Positions 45,716 through 55,035 of a DNA stretch of 64,000 nt are shown here, piece by piece. Every line of letters starts with the position of its first letter. The first letter of the stretch is position 1. The stretch covers positions 23,874 to 87,873 of the forward strand of contig NZ_AXAZ01000031.1 in NCBI RefSeq assembly GCF_000473065.1, in the 5' to 3' direction. The position numbers and the translations under genes are program-made. The notes under the pieces are model-generated. The model was not told where the DNA came from. It did not search any database and saw only the letters and a list, made by a program, of their open reading frames with translations. This DNA is from Bradyrhizobium sp. WSM1743 (GTDB lineage: Bacteria > Pseudomonadota > Alphaproteobacteria > Rhizobiales > Xanthobacteraceae).

Positions 45716-46464
45716 ACGAGCCTGCGCGCAAGGCCCGCGTGGCCGGCTTCGCGCTGTTCACGCTGCTCCTGGCCGCTGTGTTCGTCGCGCTCGGTGTCTG
45801 GCAGTTGCAGCGCCGGACAGCCAAGCACGAGCTCATTGCGGCACTCACCGAACGGCTTGCGGCGCCACCGACGTCGCTGCCGCCGTCCGCGCAATGGGCC
45901 GCGCTGAATCCTGCCCGCGATGAATTCCGCCGCGTCAGCTTCACCGCGACCTATGCAGCCCTGCCCGATGCGATGGTCTATTCCTCCGGCTCCGCGGTGC
46001 GCAAGGACGCTTCCGGCCCGGGCACCTGGGCGTTCCTGCCGGCGCGGCTTCCAGGCGGCGAGACGGTCGTGATCGATGCGGGCTTCGTCGAGAACACGAT
46101 GCAGGACCGCGGTGTCGAGGATCGCGCGGTGAAGAAGCTCGTCACGGGCCAACCGGTTGAGCTCACCGGCTACCTGCGCTTTCCCGAGGCGCCAAGCTGG
46201 CTGACGCCGGCGGAGAATCGCGACAAGCGGCTCTGGTTCGTGCGCGATCATCTGGGAATCGCAAGCGCGCTCGGTTGGGGCGCGGTTGCGCCGTTCTATA
46301 TCGACCTCGAGCAACCCGCGCCCGCGAACGGCATTCCGCGTCCGGGCCCACTCGAGGTGAATCTGAAGGACGACCACCTGCAATATGCTGTCACCTGGTT
46401 CACGCTTGCAGGCGCTGTGCTGATCGCCTTCGCCGTGTGGGCAAGAGGCCGGCGGCAGAGCTGA
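45712..46464 (+). CDS. SURF1-family cytochrome oxidase assembly protein
   Basis: This 250-residue protein has the SURF1 topology: one transmembrane helix at each end (GFALFTLLLAAVFVALGVWQ and YAVTWFTLAGAVLIAFAVW) and a large extracytoplasmic domain between. GVWQLQRRTAKHELI after the first helix and the YAVTWF motif before the last are typical. SURF1 proteins help place heme a into oxidase subunit I. The ATG overlaps the DUF983 stop. Confidence 0.94.
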   Translation: MNEPARKARVAGFALFTLLLAAVFVALGVWQLQRRTAKHELIAALTERLAAPPTSLPPSAQWAALNPARDEFRRVSFTATYAALPDAMVYSSGSAVRKDASGPGTWAFLPARLPGGETVVIDAGFVENTMQDRGVEDRAVKKLVTGQPVELTGYLRFPEAPSWLTPAENRDKRLWFVRDHLGIASALGWGAVAPFYIDLEQPAPANGIPRPGPLEVNLKDDHLQYAVTWFTLAGAVLIAFAVWARGRRQS

Positions 46465-46578
46465 GCTCATGCAGATAGTTCGAGGGAACCCGGTATCGCC
46501 CGGGGTTTATTGTTCAGCGCATATTCACGAGTGTGGTCCTAAGCCGCCGGTGTTGTCCGCGGCAGACAGGATTGCGGC

Positions 46579-46944
46579 GTGAGCGATTTCGACCAGATGG
46601 GAATTATCGTGGATTGGGTGGACGCCTGCCGGAAGGGCGACCTCGCGACACTGCTCGATCTCTATACGGACGATGCGCAGCTCGAATGCACGTGCAACGG
46701 CACGCGGCGCTACCGCGGCCGGAGCGAGATCGAGGCCTATTGGCAGCCGCGGCTCAGCGCCTTCTCGTCGGCGGGTTTCGGTTTGGAGGAGATCCATCCC
46801 GTGCCTCACGGCATCGATCTCGAATATTCCATCGCCGGCGCGCTGCGCATTCAGGCCTCGTTCCGCTTCAGCCCGGATGGCAAGATCCGCAGCACGCTGT
46901 GCGAACCGGCGCAACAGAACGCGCATGATGGCTGCGCGTGTTAG
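46579..46944 (+). CDS. NTF2-like (SnoaL-type) protein
   Basis: This 121-residue protein from a GTG start shows the NTF2-like pattern (WVDACRKGDLATLLDLYTDDAQLEC, then a GRSEIEAYWQPRL turn). It has a cysteine-containing tail (NAHDGCAC). The ligand is unknown. Its last four bases overlap the convergent histidine kinase gene. Confidence 0.72.
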   Translation: MSDFDQMGIIVDWVDACRKGDLATLLDLYTDDAQLECTCNGTRRYRGRSEIEAYWQPRLSAFSSAGFGLEEIHPVPHGIDLEYSIAGALRIQASFRFSPDGKIRSTLCEPAQQNAHDGCAC

Positions 46945-48281
46945 CCTGATGCTGGCGCGTCCCGCGTCGTCTGTGCCGGAAGGTGGCAGTGCACGTAAGT
47001 TCGCTCATCCACGCGCAACAGGGACAGCGATCCGCTGAGCGCACGCACGCGCTCATGCATGCCGGTCAGGCCCCGGCCGAAGATGTTGCCCGCAGGAAAA
47101 CCGCCGCCATCGTCGGAGATCTCGATGACGAGCGTCTCGCCGGCGACGGTCGCCAGCACATGGGCCTTGCTGGCCCTGGCATGACGTAGCACGTTGGTCA
47201 GCGCCTCCTGGATCACCCGATACACGGTCTGAGCCAACGGTCCGTCGATCAAATTCAGATCGGCATCGATCGCGTCCGTCAGGATGACGTGCGGTGCCTG
47301 CTTGCGAAAGTTCCGGAGCAGGGTCTGCACGCTGGTCGAAAGGCCCAGTTCCTCGATATAGAGCGGCCGCAGTCGGTCGAGGATCCGGCGGCTGGTCTGC
47401 TGGAGCGCCTCGACCGATTGCAGCAGGTCCTGTGCCGAATTGCCGAGATTTCCCACGGGCTGGGAGGCCTCGACCAGCGCGATCGTGCCGGCGCGTATGC
47501 TGAACAGCAGCGGTCCGAGCTCATCGTGCAGTTCGCGAGCGAGATCGCGCCGCTCGTCATCCTGGAGCGACACAAGGCGGTGCATCAGATCGCGATTGTC
47601 CTGGCTCAATTGCGCCAGCGTTGCAGCCAGCGCATTCGCCTCCTCGCAACCTTGCCGAATTTCCGGCGGACCTCCGACCGGAATCGGCCTGGTGTAGTCG
47701 CCCCGTCGTATTCGCGTAAGACCTTCGCCGAGATCTTGCAGGGGGCGCAGGACAGATCCCGCCAGAACATAGGCGATCGTGCCGGTGAGCACCATCAGCA
47801 TGGCGATCAAGCCAGCGAGCGCGAGGAAGCCGATCCATTTCTCGAACAGTTCAGCAGAGAGGTCGGGCACGAAGACGACATCGCCGACACGCTTGCCGTC
47901 GATCATCACCGGGGATGCCGCGTTGATGTCGGGGATGCTGATCAGGTCGATGAACCATTGCGGCACGCCATGCCGCTTGCGCGGGTCGTCCTTCATTGGG
48001 CGGGCAGGACCCGCTTCCAAGGAGCGGAATTGGATATCAGAGGAGTTGTCCAACGAATGGACAAAGGCGTCGAGCGTCCGCAATGGATTGTCGGAAGCGC
48101 GAAGGGTATTGTTGAGCGCGGTTGCGATTGCACGGGTGGAACGCTGGCCGGGCTCGTTCTCCTCGGCGAGCTGGCCCCCTGCGAATATCTGGAGCAGCAC
48201 GCCACCCAGGATCAGCGCCGCGAGAAAGCTGGCGCCGAGCGGAACAAACAGTTGCGTCCTGAACGAAAGTCGCTGCCACAT
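46941..48281 (-). CDS. Sensor histidine kinase, NarL/MoxY-like (HisKA_3)
   Basis: This 446-residue membrane kinase has two transmembrane helices (about residues 12-32 and 150-173) bounding a LapD/MoxY-type periplasmic sensor domain, then a HAMP domain, a HisKA_3 dimerisation domain with the phospho-acceptor histidine in RDLARELHDELGPLLFSI, and an HATPase domain (EISDDGGGF, GRGLTGMHERV). It is divergent from a LuxR-type response regulator gene 86 bases away, its obvious partner. The signal is unknown. Confidence 0.93.
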   Translation of the reverse strand: MWQRLSFRTQLFVPLGASFLAALILGGVLLQIFAGGQLAEENEPGQRSTRAIATALNNTLRASDNPLRTLDAFVHSLDNSSDIQFRSLEAGPARPMKDDPRKRHGVPQWFIDLISIPDINAASPVMIDGKRVGDVVFVPDLSAELFEKWIGFLALAGLIAMLMVLTGTIAYVLAGSVLRPLQDLGEGLTRIRRGDYTRPIPVGGPPEIRQGCEEANALAATLAQLSQDNRDLMHRLVSLQDDERRDLARELHDELGPLLFSIRAGTIALVEASQPVGNLGNSAQDLLQSVEALQQTSRRILDRLRPLYIEELGLSTSVQTLLRNFRKQAPHVILTDAIDADLNLIDGPLAQTVYRVIQEALTNVLRHARASKAHVLATVAGETLVIEISDDGGGFPAGNIFGRGLTGMHERVRALSGSLSLLRVDERTYVHCHLPAQTTRDAPASG

Positions 48282-48367
48282 TAGGTCAATTCTAACGCGC
48301 AGCCGCGGGTTTTGCTCTTTCCATTTATTCCCGCCGGTCTATGAGTCGAAAAACAAGAGGGTGCGCG

Positions 48368-49012
48368 ATGCAAGATACCGCCAAGCTGGCGACCAGGGTC
48401 CTGATCGTCGACGACCATCCCGTGGTGCTGTCGGGTTGCCGCACCCTGTTCGCGTCCGACCATTCAATTCGCATTGACGAAGCGACCGATGCCAAATCCG
48501 GACATCGCGCTTATGTCAGCAAGCGGCCCGACGTCACCGTGATCGACATCAGCCTGCCCGATGTCTCCGGCTTCGAGCTGATGCGACGCATCCGCAAGGA
48601 CGATCCCGACGCCAAGATCATCATGTTCAGCATGAACGACGATCCGGCCTTCGTGGTGCGGGCAGTCGAGCTTGGGGCGCAGGGCTATGTCTCCAAGGGC
48701 GATGATCCCCGGATCCTGCTGAAAGCGGTGCGCAAAGTGGTCGCAGGCGACAATTTCATCTCGCCGCAGCTTGCGGAAGCCGTGACGTTTTCCGGCGCGG
48801 CGATCAAGGCCAATCCGGCCTCGCAGATGACGCCGCGGGAGCTTGAAATTCTCCGCCTGCTCGGTCGCGGCAACAAGATCGTCGAGGTCGCAGAGGCGCT
48901 CGGCATCTCCTACAAGACGGTCGCCAACACCACATCCCTGCTCAAGCAGAAGCTGGGCGCCAAGAACCACTCCGACCTGATCCGGATCGCAGTGGAAATC
49001 GGGATGAATTGA
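48368..49012 (+). CDS. Response regulator, NarL/LuxR family
   Basis: This 214-residue regulator has a receiver domain (VLIVDDHPVVLSGCRTL; phospho-acceptor in VIDISLPDVSG; lysine in YVSKGDDP) and a C-terminal LuxR helix-turn-helix (TPRELEILRLLGRGNKIVEV). The ATG at 48368, preceded by AGAGGG, is chosen over the ATG at 48341. It pairs with the divergent kinase at 46941-48281. The intergenic space of 86 bases probably holds both promoters. Confidence 0.93.
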   Translation: MQDTAKLATRVLIVDDHPVVLSGCRTLFASDHSIRIDEATDAKSGHRAYVSKRPDVTVIDISLPDVSGFELMRRIRKDDPDAKIIMFSMNDDPAFVVRAVELGAQGYVSKGDDPRILLKAVRKVVAGDNFISPQLAEAVTFSGAAIKANPASQMTPRELEILRLLGRGNKIVEVAEALGISYKTVANTTSLLKQKLGAKNHSDLIRIAVEIGMN

Positions 49013-49384
49013 CCCTCCGCCAACGACCGAACCGGCTGCTCCAGGATGCAGCGGTTCGGTCGACGGATCGACGCCGCCGTTGGCCGGGCAATGCATGGAC
49101 AACGGGCTGACACCCATCCGCGGACACAATGGGCCGAGGCTGCATTCGTTCCTGCGGCGGCCAACACAGCGGGAAAAAGCGGCATTTGGCGGCAAGACTT
49201 GGCCGTGTTGCAGGGGGCGGGGGCCGACGTGGGTCGGGAAGAAAAGGAACATTTTTCGGCACTCGCGGTTTTGTCCCTTGACGATTTCGTGACAGGCGAC
49301 GAAAGCTTGCCGGAACAGTTTTGACGGGTCGGCGACCCCGACGAGGCAAACCGGTCTGCACACAACGACAGACCTTCCAAGAGA
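49013..49384. other. Intergenic region between response regulator and terminator
   Basis: This stretch of 372 bases has no convincing gene. A TTGACG at about 49277 could be a -35 element of a short transcript that ends at the terminator at 49385, but no clear -10 element follows. Confidence 0.35.
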
Positions 49385-49414
49385 AGGGCTGCGGCAAATG
49401 CCGCAGCCCTTTTT
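49385..49414 (+). terminator. Rho-independent terminator
   Basis: AGGGCTGCGGCA and its exact reverse complement with an AA loop, followed by TTTTTC. It lies 373 bases after the response regulator stop, rather far for a simple 3' end. Confidence 0.85.
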
Positions 49415-49560
49415 CATTGGGCGAGGGGGCCGGAAGAGCGGTTTCCCGATGCCGCAAAACACTTTATGGTGGCTCAAAGCCTCTGGCTGTTAACAAGTAA
49501 TTTCGTAAAAACAAAGGCTTAAGGATCGAGCTCCGGCTCGCCTCGCCTTTGGAGGGCAGT

Positions 49561-50979
49561 TTGACTCGTTATATCTCGACCCGGGGCGAGGCCCCCGAAC
49601 TCGGCTTCTGTGACGTGATGCTGACCGGGCTTGCCCGCGACGGCGGCCTGTATGTGCCGGCGACGTGGCCACAGCTCCCGGCCGAGACGATCGCCGGATT
49701 CTTCGGCCGTCCCTATTGGGAGGTCGCCGTCGATGTGATTCGTCCCTTCGCCGGCGGCGAGATCTCGGACGCCGAGCTTGGTCGCATGGCGAACGAGGCC
49801 TATGCCACCTTCCGCCATCCCGCGGTGGTGCCGCTGCGCCAGATGTCGCCGCATCAGTTCGTGCTGGAGCTGTTCCACGGTCCGACGCTCGCCTTCAAGG
49901 ACGTGGCGATGCAGCTGATCTCGCGGCTGATGGACCATGTGCTCGCCAAGCGCGGCCAGCGCACCACCATCGTGGTCGCGACGTCGGGCGATACCGGCGG
50001 CGCCGCGGTCGAAGCCTTTGCAGGGCTCGAGAATGTCGACCTCATCGTGCTGTTTCCGCACGGCCGCATCTCCGAGGTGCAGCGGCGGATGATGACCACG
50101 ACGGGAGCGGCCAACGTCCACGCGCTCGCCATCGAGGGCACCTTCGACGATTGCCAGGCGCTCGTGAAGGGAATGTTCAACAACCATCGCTTCCGCGATG
50201 CGACCTCGCTGTCCGGCGTCAATTCCATCAACTGGGCGCGCATCGTCGCCCAGGTGGTCTACTATTTCACCTCCGCCGTTGCCGTCGGCGCGCCGGCGCG
50301 CGCGGTTGATTTCGTCGTGCCGACCGGCAATTTCGGCGACATCTTTGCAGGCTTCGTCGCCAAGCGCATGGGGCTGCCGGTGCGCACCCTGCGCATCGCC
50401 GCCAACGTCAACGACATCCTGGCGCGCACGCTGAAGACTGGAATTTACGAGGTGCGCGAGGTGCACGCGACGGCCTCGCCGTCGATGGACATCCAGATCT
50501 CCTCGAATTTCGAGCGACTGCTGTTCGAGGCCAGCCGGCGCGATGCGGCAGGCGTGCGCCGGCTGATGGAGTCATTGAAGCAGTCCGGCCGTTTCGTGTT
50601 GCCCGATGCGACGCTCGCCGCGATCCGCGAGGAGTTCGATGCCGGGCGCGCCGACGAGACCGAGACGTCGGCTGCGATCCGCGCCGCCTGGCGTGAAGCC
50701 GGCGAACTGGTCGATCCTCATACGGCCGTGGCGCTCGCCGTCGCGGACCGCGACACGACCGACACGAGGGTACCGAGCATCGTGCTCTCCACCGCCCATC
50801 CGGCCAAATTCCCCGACGCTGTCGAGGCGGCCTGCGGCCAGCGGCCGCAACTGCCGGCCTGGCTCGACGGTCTCATGACCAAATCCGAACACATGAAGGT
50901 GATGAAGAACGATCAGGCCGAGGTTGAGCGGTTCGTGCTGTCGGCCAGCCGCGCCGCAAAGCAGGGAGTTGCCGGATGA
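49561..50979 (+). CDS. thrC: Threonine synthase
   Basis: This 472-residue PLP enzyme converts O-phosphohomoserine to threonine. It starts at TTG 49561, nine bases after GGAGG, giving the N-terminus TRYISTRGEAPELGFCDVML of the long (Gram-negative) ThrC type. The PLP lysine lies in FHGPTLAFKDVAMQL and the glycine-rich phosphate loop in VATSGDTGGAAVEAF. It overlaps the M16 peptidase gene by four bases, a pairing common in rhizobia. Confidence 0.95.
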   Translation: MTRYISTRGEAPELGFCDVMLTGLARDGGLYVPATWPQLPAETIAGFFGRPYWEVAVDVIRPFAGGEISDAELGRMANEAYATFRHPAVVPLRQMSPHQFVLELFHGPTLAFKDVAMQLISRLMDHVLAKRGQRTTIVVATSGDTGGAAVEAFAGLENVDLIVLFPHGRISEVQRRMMTTTGAANVHALAIEGTFDDCQALVKGMFNNHRFRDATSLSGVNSINWARIVAQVVYYFTSAVAVGAPARAVDFVVPTGNFGDIFAGFVAKRMGLPVRTLRIAANVNDILARTLKTGIYEVREVHATASPSMDIQISSNFERLLFEASRRDAAGVRRLMESLKQSGRFVLPDATLAAIREEFDAGRADETETSAAIRAAWREAGELVDPHTAVALAVADRDTTDTRVPSIVLSTAHPAKFPDAVEAACGQRPQLPAWLDGLMTKSEHMKVMKNDQAEVERFVLSASRAAKQGVAG

Positions 50980-52265
50980 GCGTCGAGATCTCCAAGCTTG
51001 CCTCCGGCCTGACCGTCGTCACCGACGAGATGCCTCACCTCGAAACTGCGGCGCTCGGCGTCTGGGCCGGCGTCGGCGGACGCGACGAAAAGCCCAACGA
51101 GCACGGCATCTCGCATCTGCTCGAGCACATGGCGTTCAAGGGCACGACGAAGCGCTCTTCGCGCGAGATCGTCGAGGAGATCGAGGCGGTCGGCGGCGAC
51201 CTCAATGCCGGCACCTCGACCGAGACGACGTCCTATTACGCGCGGGTGCTGAAGGCCGACGTGCCGCTCGCGCTCGATGTGCTCGCCGACATCCTCGCCA
51301 ATCCCGCCTTCGAGCCCGACGAGCTGGAGCGCGAGAAGAACGTCATCGTGCAGGAGATCGGTGCCGCGCAGGACACGCCCGACGACGTCGTGTTCGAGCA
51401 TCTGAACGAGCTCTGCTATCCCGACCAGCCGATGGGCCGTTCGCTGCTCGGCACGGCCAAGACGCTGCGCGCCTTCAACCGCGACATGCTGCGCGGCTAT
51501 CTCTCGACGCATTATCGCGGGCCCGACATGGTGGTGGCGGCGGCCGGCGCGGTTGATCACAAGCAGGTTGTCGCCGAGGCCGAGAGACGCTTTGCGAGCT
51601 TCGAGGCGACGCCGGGCCCGAAACCGCAGTCCGCGCAGTTCGGCCAAGGCGGCGCCAAGGTGGTGCATCGCGAGCTCGAGCAGGCGCATCTGACGCTGGC
51701 GCTGGAAGGCGTGCCGCAGACCGACGCGTCGCTGTTCTCGCTCCAGGTCTTCACCAACATCCTCGGCGGCGGAATGTCGTCGCGCTTGTTCCAGGAGGTG
51801 CGCGAGAAGCGCGGCCTCTGCTACTCCATCTACACCTTCCACGCGCCCTACACCGACACCGGGTTCTTCGGCCTCTACACCGGTACCGATCCGGCCGACG
51901 CGCCGGAGATGATGGAGGTCGTGGTCGACATCATGAATGATTCGGTGGAGACGCTGACTGAGGCCGAGATCGCCCGGGCCAAGGCGCAGATGAAGGCGGG
52001 TCTCCTGATGGCCATGGAGAGCTGCTCCTCCCGTGCCGAGCAGCTCGCCCGGCATGTGCTCGCCTATGGGCGGCCGCAGACGGCACAGGAACTGGTGGCC
52101 CGGATCGATGCCGTCAGCATCGAATCGACGCGGGACGCGGCGCGTGCACTGCTGTCGCGGAGCCGGCCCGCCGTTGTCGCATTGGGCAGTGGCAGGGGTC
52201 TGGACACGGCGGTATCTTTTGCGGAAGGATTGACCCGGGCGCGCGCCAAGGCGCGGCTGCATTAG
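50976..52265 (+). CDS. M16-family zinc peptidase (mitochondrial processing peptidase-like)
   Basis: This 429-residue protein has the inverted zinc motif HLLEH at residues 47-51 and a downstream glutamate in EKNVIVQEIGAAQDTPDD, typical of active M16B peptidases related to the beta subunit of mitochondrial processing peptidase. The second, inactive half contains the RLFQEVREKRGLCYSIYTF segment. No signal peptide is evident, so it may act in the cytoplasm. It is coupled to thrC by a four-base overlap. Confidence 0.94.
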   Translation: MSVEISKLASGLTVVTDEMPHLETAALGVWAGVGGRDEKPNEHGISHLLEHMAFKGTTKRSSREIVEEIEAVGGDLNAGTSTETTSYYARVLKADVPLALDVLADILANPAFEPDELEREKNVIVQEIGAAQDTPDDVVFEHLNELCYPDQPMGRSLLGTAKTLRAFNRDMLRGYLSTHYRGPDMVVAAAGAVDHKQVVAEAERRFASFEATPGPKPQSAQFGQGGAKVVHRELEQAHLTLALEGVPQTDASLFSLQVFTNILGGGMSSRLFQEVREKRGLCYSIYTFHAPYTDTGFFGLYTGTDPADAPEMMEVVVDIMNDSVETLTEAEIARAKAQMKAGLLMAMESCSSRAEQLARHVLAYGRPQTAQELVARIDAVSIESTRDAARALLSRSRPAVVALGSGRGLDTAVSFAEGLTRARAKARLH

Positions 52266-52304
52266 GAGCCGCGCTAGGGCGGGACCGCCCCGGAAAGCAT
52301 CACC

Positions 52305-52892
52305 ATGGCCCTGTTTCGCCTGCCATCCAGTGGACCCGCCGCCCTCGCGCCGCGCGGCAACGGGCTGTTGCTGCGCGCGCCGCAAATGTCGGACTTCCTG
52401 CAATGGGCTCATTTGCGTGAAACCAGCCGCGACTATCTCACGCCTTGGGAGCCGATCTGGCCGTCTGACGATCTCACCCGGTCCGGCTTCCGCCGCCGCC
52501 TGCGCCGCTATTCCGAGGACATTGCCGCGGACCGCTCCTATCCCTTTCTGATCTTCCGTGAGCTCGACGGCGCCCTGATCGGCGGCATCACGCTCGCCAA
52601 CGTCCGGCGTGGCATCGTGCAGGCCGGCACCATCGGCTATTGGGTCGGGCAGCCCTACGCCCATCGCGGGTACATGACCGCGGCGTTGCGGGTGCTGCTG
52701 CCGACGCTGTTCGGCGAGCTCAATTTGCACCGCGTCGAAGCCGCCTGCATACCGACCAATACGCCGTCGATCCGGGTGCTGGAGAAGTGCGGCTTCTCCC
52801 GCGAGGGCCTGGCGCGCCGTTATCTCTGCATCAATGGGGTGTGGCAGGATCACCTGCTGTTCGGCCTGCTGCACGAGGATTTCCGCGGCTGA
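52305..52892 (+). CDS. GNAT N-acetyltransferase, RimJ/RimL type
   Basis: This 195-residue acetyltransferase has the GNAT acetyl-CoA loop in YWVGQPYAHRGYMTAALRVLL and the RimJ/RimL-like C-terminal pattern NLHRVEAACIPTNTPSIRVLEKCGF. RimJ-type enzymes acetylate the N-terminus of ribosomal proteins, but the substrate here is not defined. It lies 39 bases after the M16 peptidase gene and is probably cotranscribed with it. Confidence 0.9.
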   Translation: MALFRLPSSGPAALAPRGNGLLLRAPQMSDFLQWAHLRETSRDYLTPWEPIWPSDDLTRSGFRRRLRRYSEDIAADRSYPFLIFRELDGALIGGITLANVRRGIVQAGTIGYWVGQPYAHRGYMTAALRVLLPTLFGELNLHRVEAACIPTNTPSIRVLEKCGFSREGLARRYLCINGVWQDHLLFGLLHEDFRG

Positions 52893-53056
52893 GCTGCCAT
52901 CCCTCGTGCGGCCAAAGTCTCGATGGTGCCGCCCTGTTTGCTGTCCTATTCGCTTGCCTTATCGGCCTGCCTTGCTTGTTCGCCTTGGGTTCGCCGATTT
53001 TGGCGATATAACGGCGCGGGCCGGTAGATCGGCACGGATGTTGTGATGGAGTATGG

Positions 53057-53713
53057 GTGTCGATGGTGAAGGAGCTTCGGTCATCGCGGACGACGTTGCG
53101 GCGGGGGACGGCGGTCGCGTTGGCGTTGTCAGTTGCGCTCACGTCCGTCTCGCCGGCGGCGGCGCAGTCCTTGAGCGACCGCTTCAAGAGCCTGTTCGGC
53201 GGCAAGCCGGACGAGCCGGCCCCGCCCAATCCGGCGCCCGCGCCCGGTCAGCCGGCTGAAGACGACATGGATTGCCCACAGGTCACCGTGCGCTCCGGCG
53301 CCTCCACCTATGCGGTCGGTGCGAACGGCAAGCAGGCCGTCGGTAACGACATCCGCTTCCAGGCAACGATCACCAAGATGGCGCGCGAATGCGCCCGGAG
53401 CGGCGGTGATATCACCGCCCGGATCGGCATCCAGGGCCGCGTCATCGCAGGTCCCGCCGGCGCGCCTGCGACCGTCGAGGTCCCCTTGCGTATTGCGGTG
53501 GTGCAGGGCGGCGTGGGTGAGAAGGTGATTGCGTCGAAGGCCTACCGCACCACGGTCCAGATGTCGGAGGGCGGCAGCGTGCCCTTCACCTTTATCGCCG
53601 AGGATCTGGCCTATCCGGTGCCGTCAGCCGCGGTCGCCGATTCCTACATCTTCTATGTCGGCTTCGACCCGCAGGCGCTTTCGCCCGGGCCGAAGGGGCG
53701 GAAGAAGAAGTAG
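53057..53713 (+). CDS. Exported hypothetical protein
   Basis: This 218-residue protein has a signal peptide (TAVALALSVALTSVSPAAAQ), a proline-rich linker (PDEPAPPNPAPAPGQPAED) and a beta-rich mature domain with two cysteines (DMDCPQVTVR, ARECARSGG). The GTG at 53057 is chosen because GGAG lies five bases before it; ATG 53063 is the alternative. I do not recognise a named family. The lysine-rich end (GRKKK) may be cytoplasmic or simply basic. Confidence 0.75.
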   Translation: MSMVKELRSSRTTLRRGTAVALALSVALTSVSPAAAQSLSDRFKSLFGGKPDEPAPPNPAPAPGQPAEDDMDCPQVTVRSGASTYAVGANGKQAVGNDIRFQATITKMARECARSGGDITARIGIQGRVIAGPAGAPATVEVPLRIAVVQGGVGEKVIASKAYRTTVQMSEGGSVPFTFIAEDLAYPVPSAAVADSYIFYVGFDPQALSPGPKGRKKK

Positions 53714-53747
53714 GGTGAGGCTCGTGCCCCGGACGCAGCGCAGCGCT

Positions 53748-53852
53748 TCTTGGGCGATGCGCTGCAGAGCCGGGGCCCACGCCTCGGCACAACTGGGTCC
53801 CGGCTCAGCGTCGCGTCATTACATGCCGCGCCGCGTCCGGGACACGAGTCTT
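53748..53852. repeat. Dispersed palindromic repeat, family also at 35648
   Basis: GCGCTGCAGAGCCGGGGCCCA, then inverse TGGGTCCCGGCTC, and the same GGGACACGAG end as the copy at 35648-35760, with several substitutions between them. Confidence 0.7.
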
Positions 53853-53862
53853 TCAGGCAACA

Positions 53863-53893
53863 AAAAAGCCGGCGCTGATTGCGCCGGCTTTTT
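53863..53893. terminator. Bidirectional terminator at the end of the atp operon
   Basis: A 13-base-pair stem AAAAAGCCGGCGC with its exact inverse and a TGATT loop. The A run on the left makes a T run for the minus strand, so it can end both the atp operon and the plus-strand exported protein gene. Confidence 0.85.
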
Positions 53894-53912
53894 GATTGGT
53901 AAGGCCGAAATC

Positions 53913-54398
53913 TCAGTTCAGCTTCTGCCGAACCTCGTTGATGCCCTTGGCGAGCAGGTCGTCGGCGACCTGGCCCCTGACCGACTGCGACAGGATCGTC
54001 GAGGCGGCCTGGACGGCGGCTTCAGCGGCCGCGGCGCGGACATCGGCCAGCGCCTGGGCTTCGGCGAGCGCGATCTTGCTCTCCGCAGTCTTGGTCCGGC
54101 GGGCGACGAAGTCTTCCATCTTCGCCTTGGCGTCGGCTGCGATGCGCTCGGCTTCGGCCTTGGCGTTGGCAATGATGTCGGCGGCCTCGCGCTCGGCTGC
54201 GGCACTGCGGATCTTGTAGTCGGCGAGCACCTTGGCCGCCTCCTGCTTGAGGCGCGCGGCGTCGTCGAGCTCGGCCTTGATGCGATCGGCGCGATGATCG
54301 AGCGCGGTGATCGCCGTCTTGAAGATCCCGAGATAGCCGAACACGACCATCAGGATCACGAAGGCGACGGCGACCCAAAATTCAGGTTCGAAGAACAT
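53913..54398 (-). CDS. atpF: ATP synthase F0 subunit b
   Basis: This 161-residue stator subunit has one N-terminal transmembrane helix (FWVAVAFVILMVVFGYLGIF) followed by a long charged alpha-helix rich in alanine, lysine and glutamate that links F0 to F1. It is the last gene of atpI-B-E-F'-F, and lies 5 bases after the b' gene. As in other alphaproteobacteria, the F1 genes are elsewhere. Confidence 0.95.
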   Translation of the reverse strand: MFFEPEFWVAVAFVILMVVFGYLGIFKTAITALDHRADRIKAELDDAARLKQEAAKVLADYKIRSAAAEREAADIIANAKAEAERIAADAKAKMEDFVARRTKTAESKIALAEAQALADVRAAAAEAAVQAASTILSQSVRGQVADDLLAKGINEVRQKLN

Positions 54399-54403
54399 CT
54401 CGA

Positions 54404-54970
54404 CTAACCCTTCAAGGACGCATCGACCGCGGCATTGACCGACGCGGCGTCCGGAACGACGCCGGTGAGCTGCTGCACGATCTGGCCTGCCGCATCGGCC
54501 GCGATGCCGCGGACGTTGCTCATGGCGGCTACGCGGGTCGAGGCGATGGTCTTCTCCGCCTCGGCGAGCTTGGCCGCCAATTGTTCTTCCAGCGCCTTGC
54601 GCTCGGCGTCCGCCTGCGCATTCGCCTTGTCGCGGGATTCGTTGCCGATCGCCTGCGCCCGCGAACGCGCCGAAGCGAGCTCGCCTTCATAGGCCTTCAG
54701 CGCCGCCTCGGACTGGTCCTTCAGCTTCTGCGCTTCGGCGAGGTCGCCCTCGATCTTGTTCTGACGCGCCTCGATCGCACCGCCGATGCGCGGCAGAGCG
54801 AGCTTGGACACGATCACGTAAAGCAGGACGAAGAAGATCGCGAGCGACACCAGCTGTGAAGCAAAGCTGCTGCTCTCGAATGGCGGAAAACCGCCACCGT
54901 GGTGACCACCGTCAGCCTCGGTGTGAGCGCCCGCCGCCGGACCTTTCGCGCCGCCATGACTCTCAGCCAT
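54404..54970 (-). CDS. atpF2: ATP synthase F0 subunit b'
   Basis: This 188-residue homologue of subunit b has a histidine/glycine-rich N-terminus (HTEADGGHHGGGFPPF), one transmembrane helix (QLVSLAIFFVLLYVIVSKLA) and a long charged helix. Photosynthetic bacteria and many alphaproteobacteria use a b/b' heterodimer as stator, and the tandem b'-b genes here show this. Confidence 0.94.
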   Translation of the reverse strand: MAESHGGAKGPAAGAHTEADGGHHGGGFPPFESSSFASQLVSLAIFFVLLYVIVSKLALPRIGGAIEARQNKIEGDLAEAQKLKDQSEAALKAYEGELASARSRAQAIGNESRDKANAQADAERKALEEQLAAKLAEAEKTIASTRVAAMSNVRGIAADAAGQIVQQLTGVVPDAASVNAAVDASLKG

Positions 54971-55035
54971 GGAGTTCTCCTGTTGCTGTCACGCGCGCCG
55001 CCCCAGATTCTGGAACGGCGCGAAAAACGTCGTCC

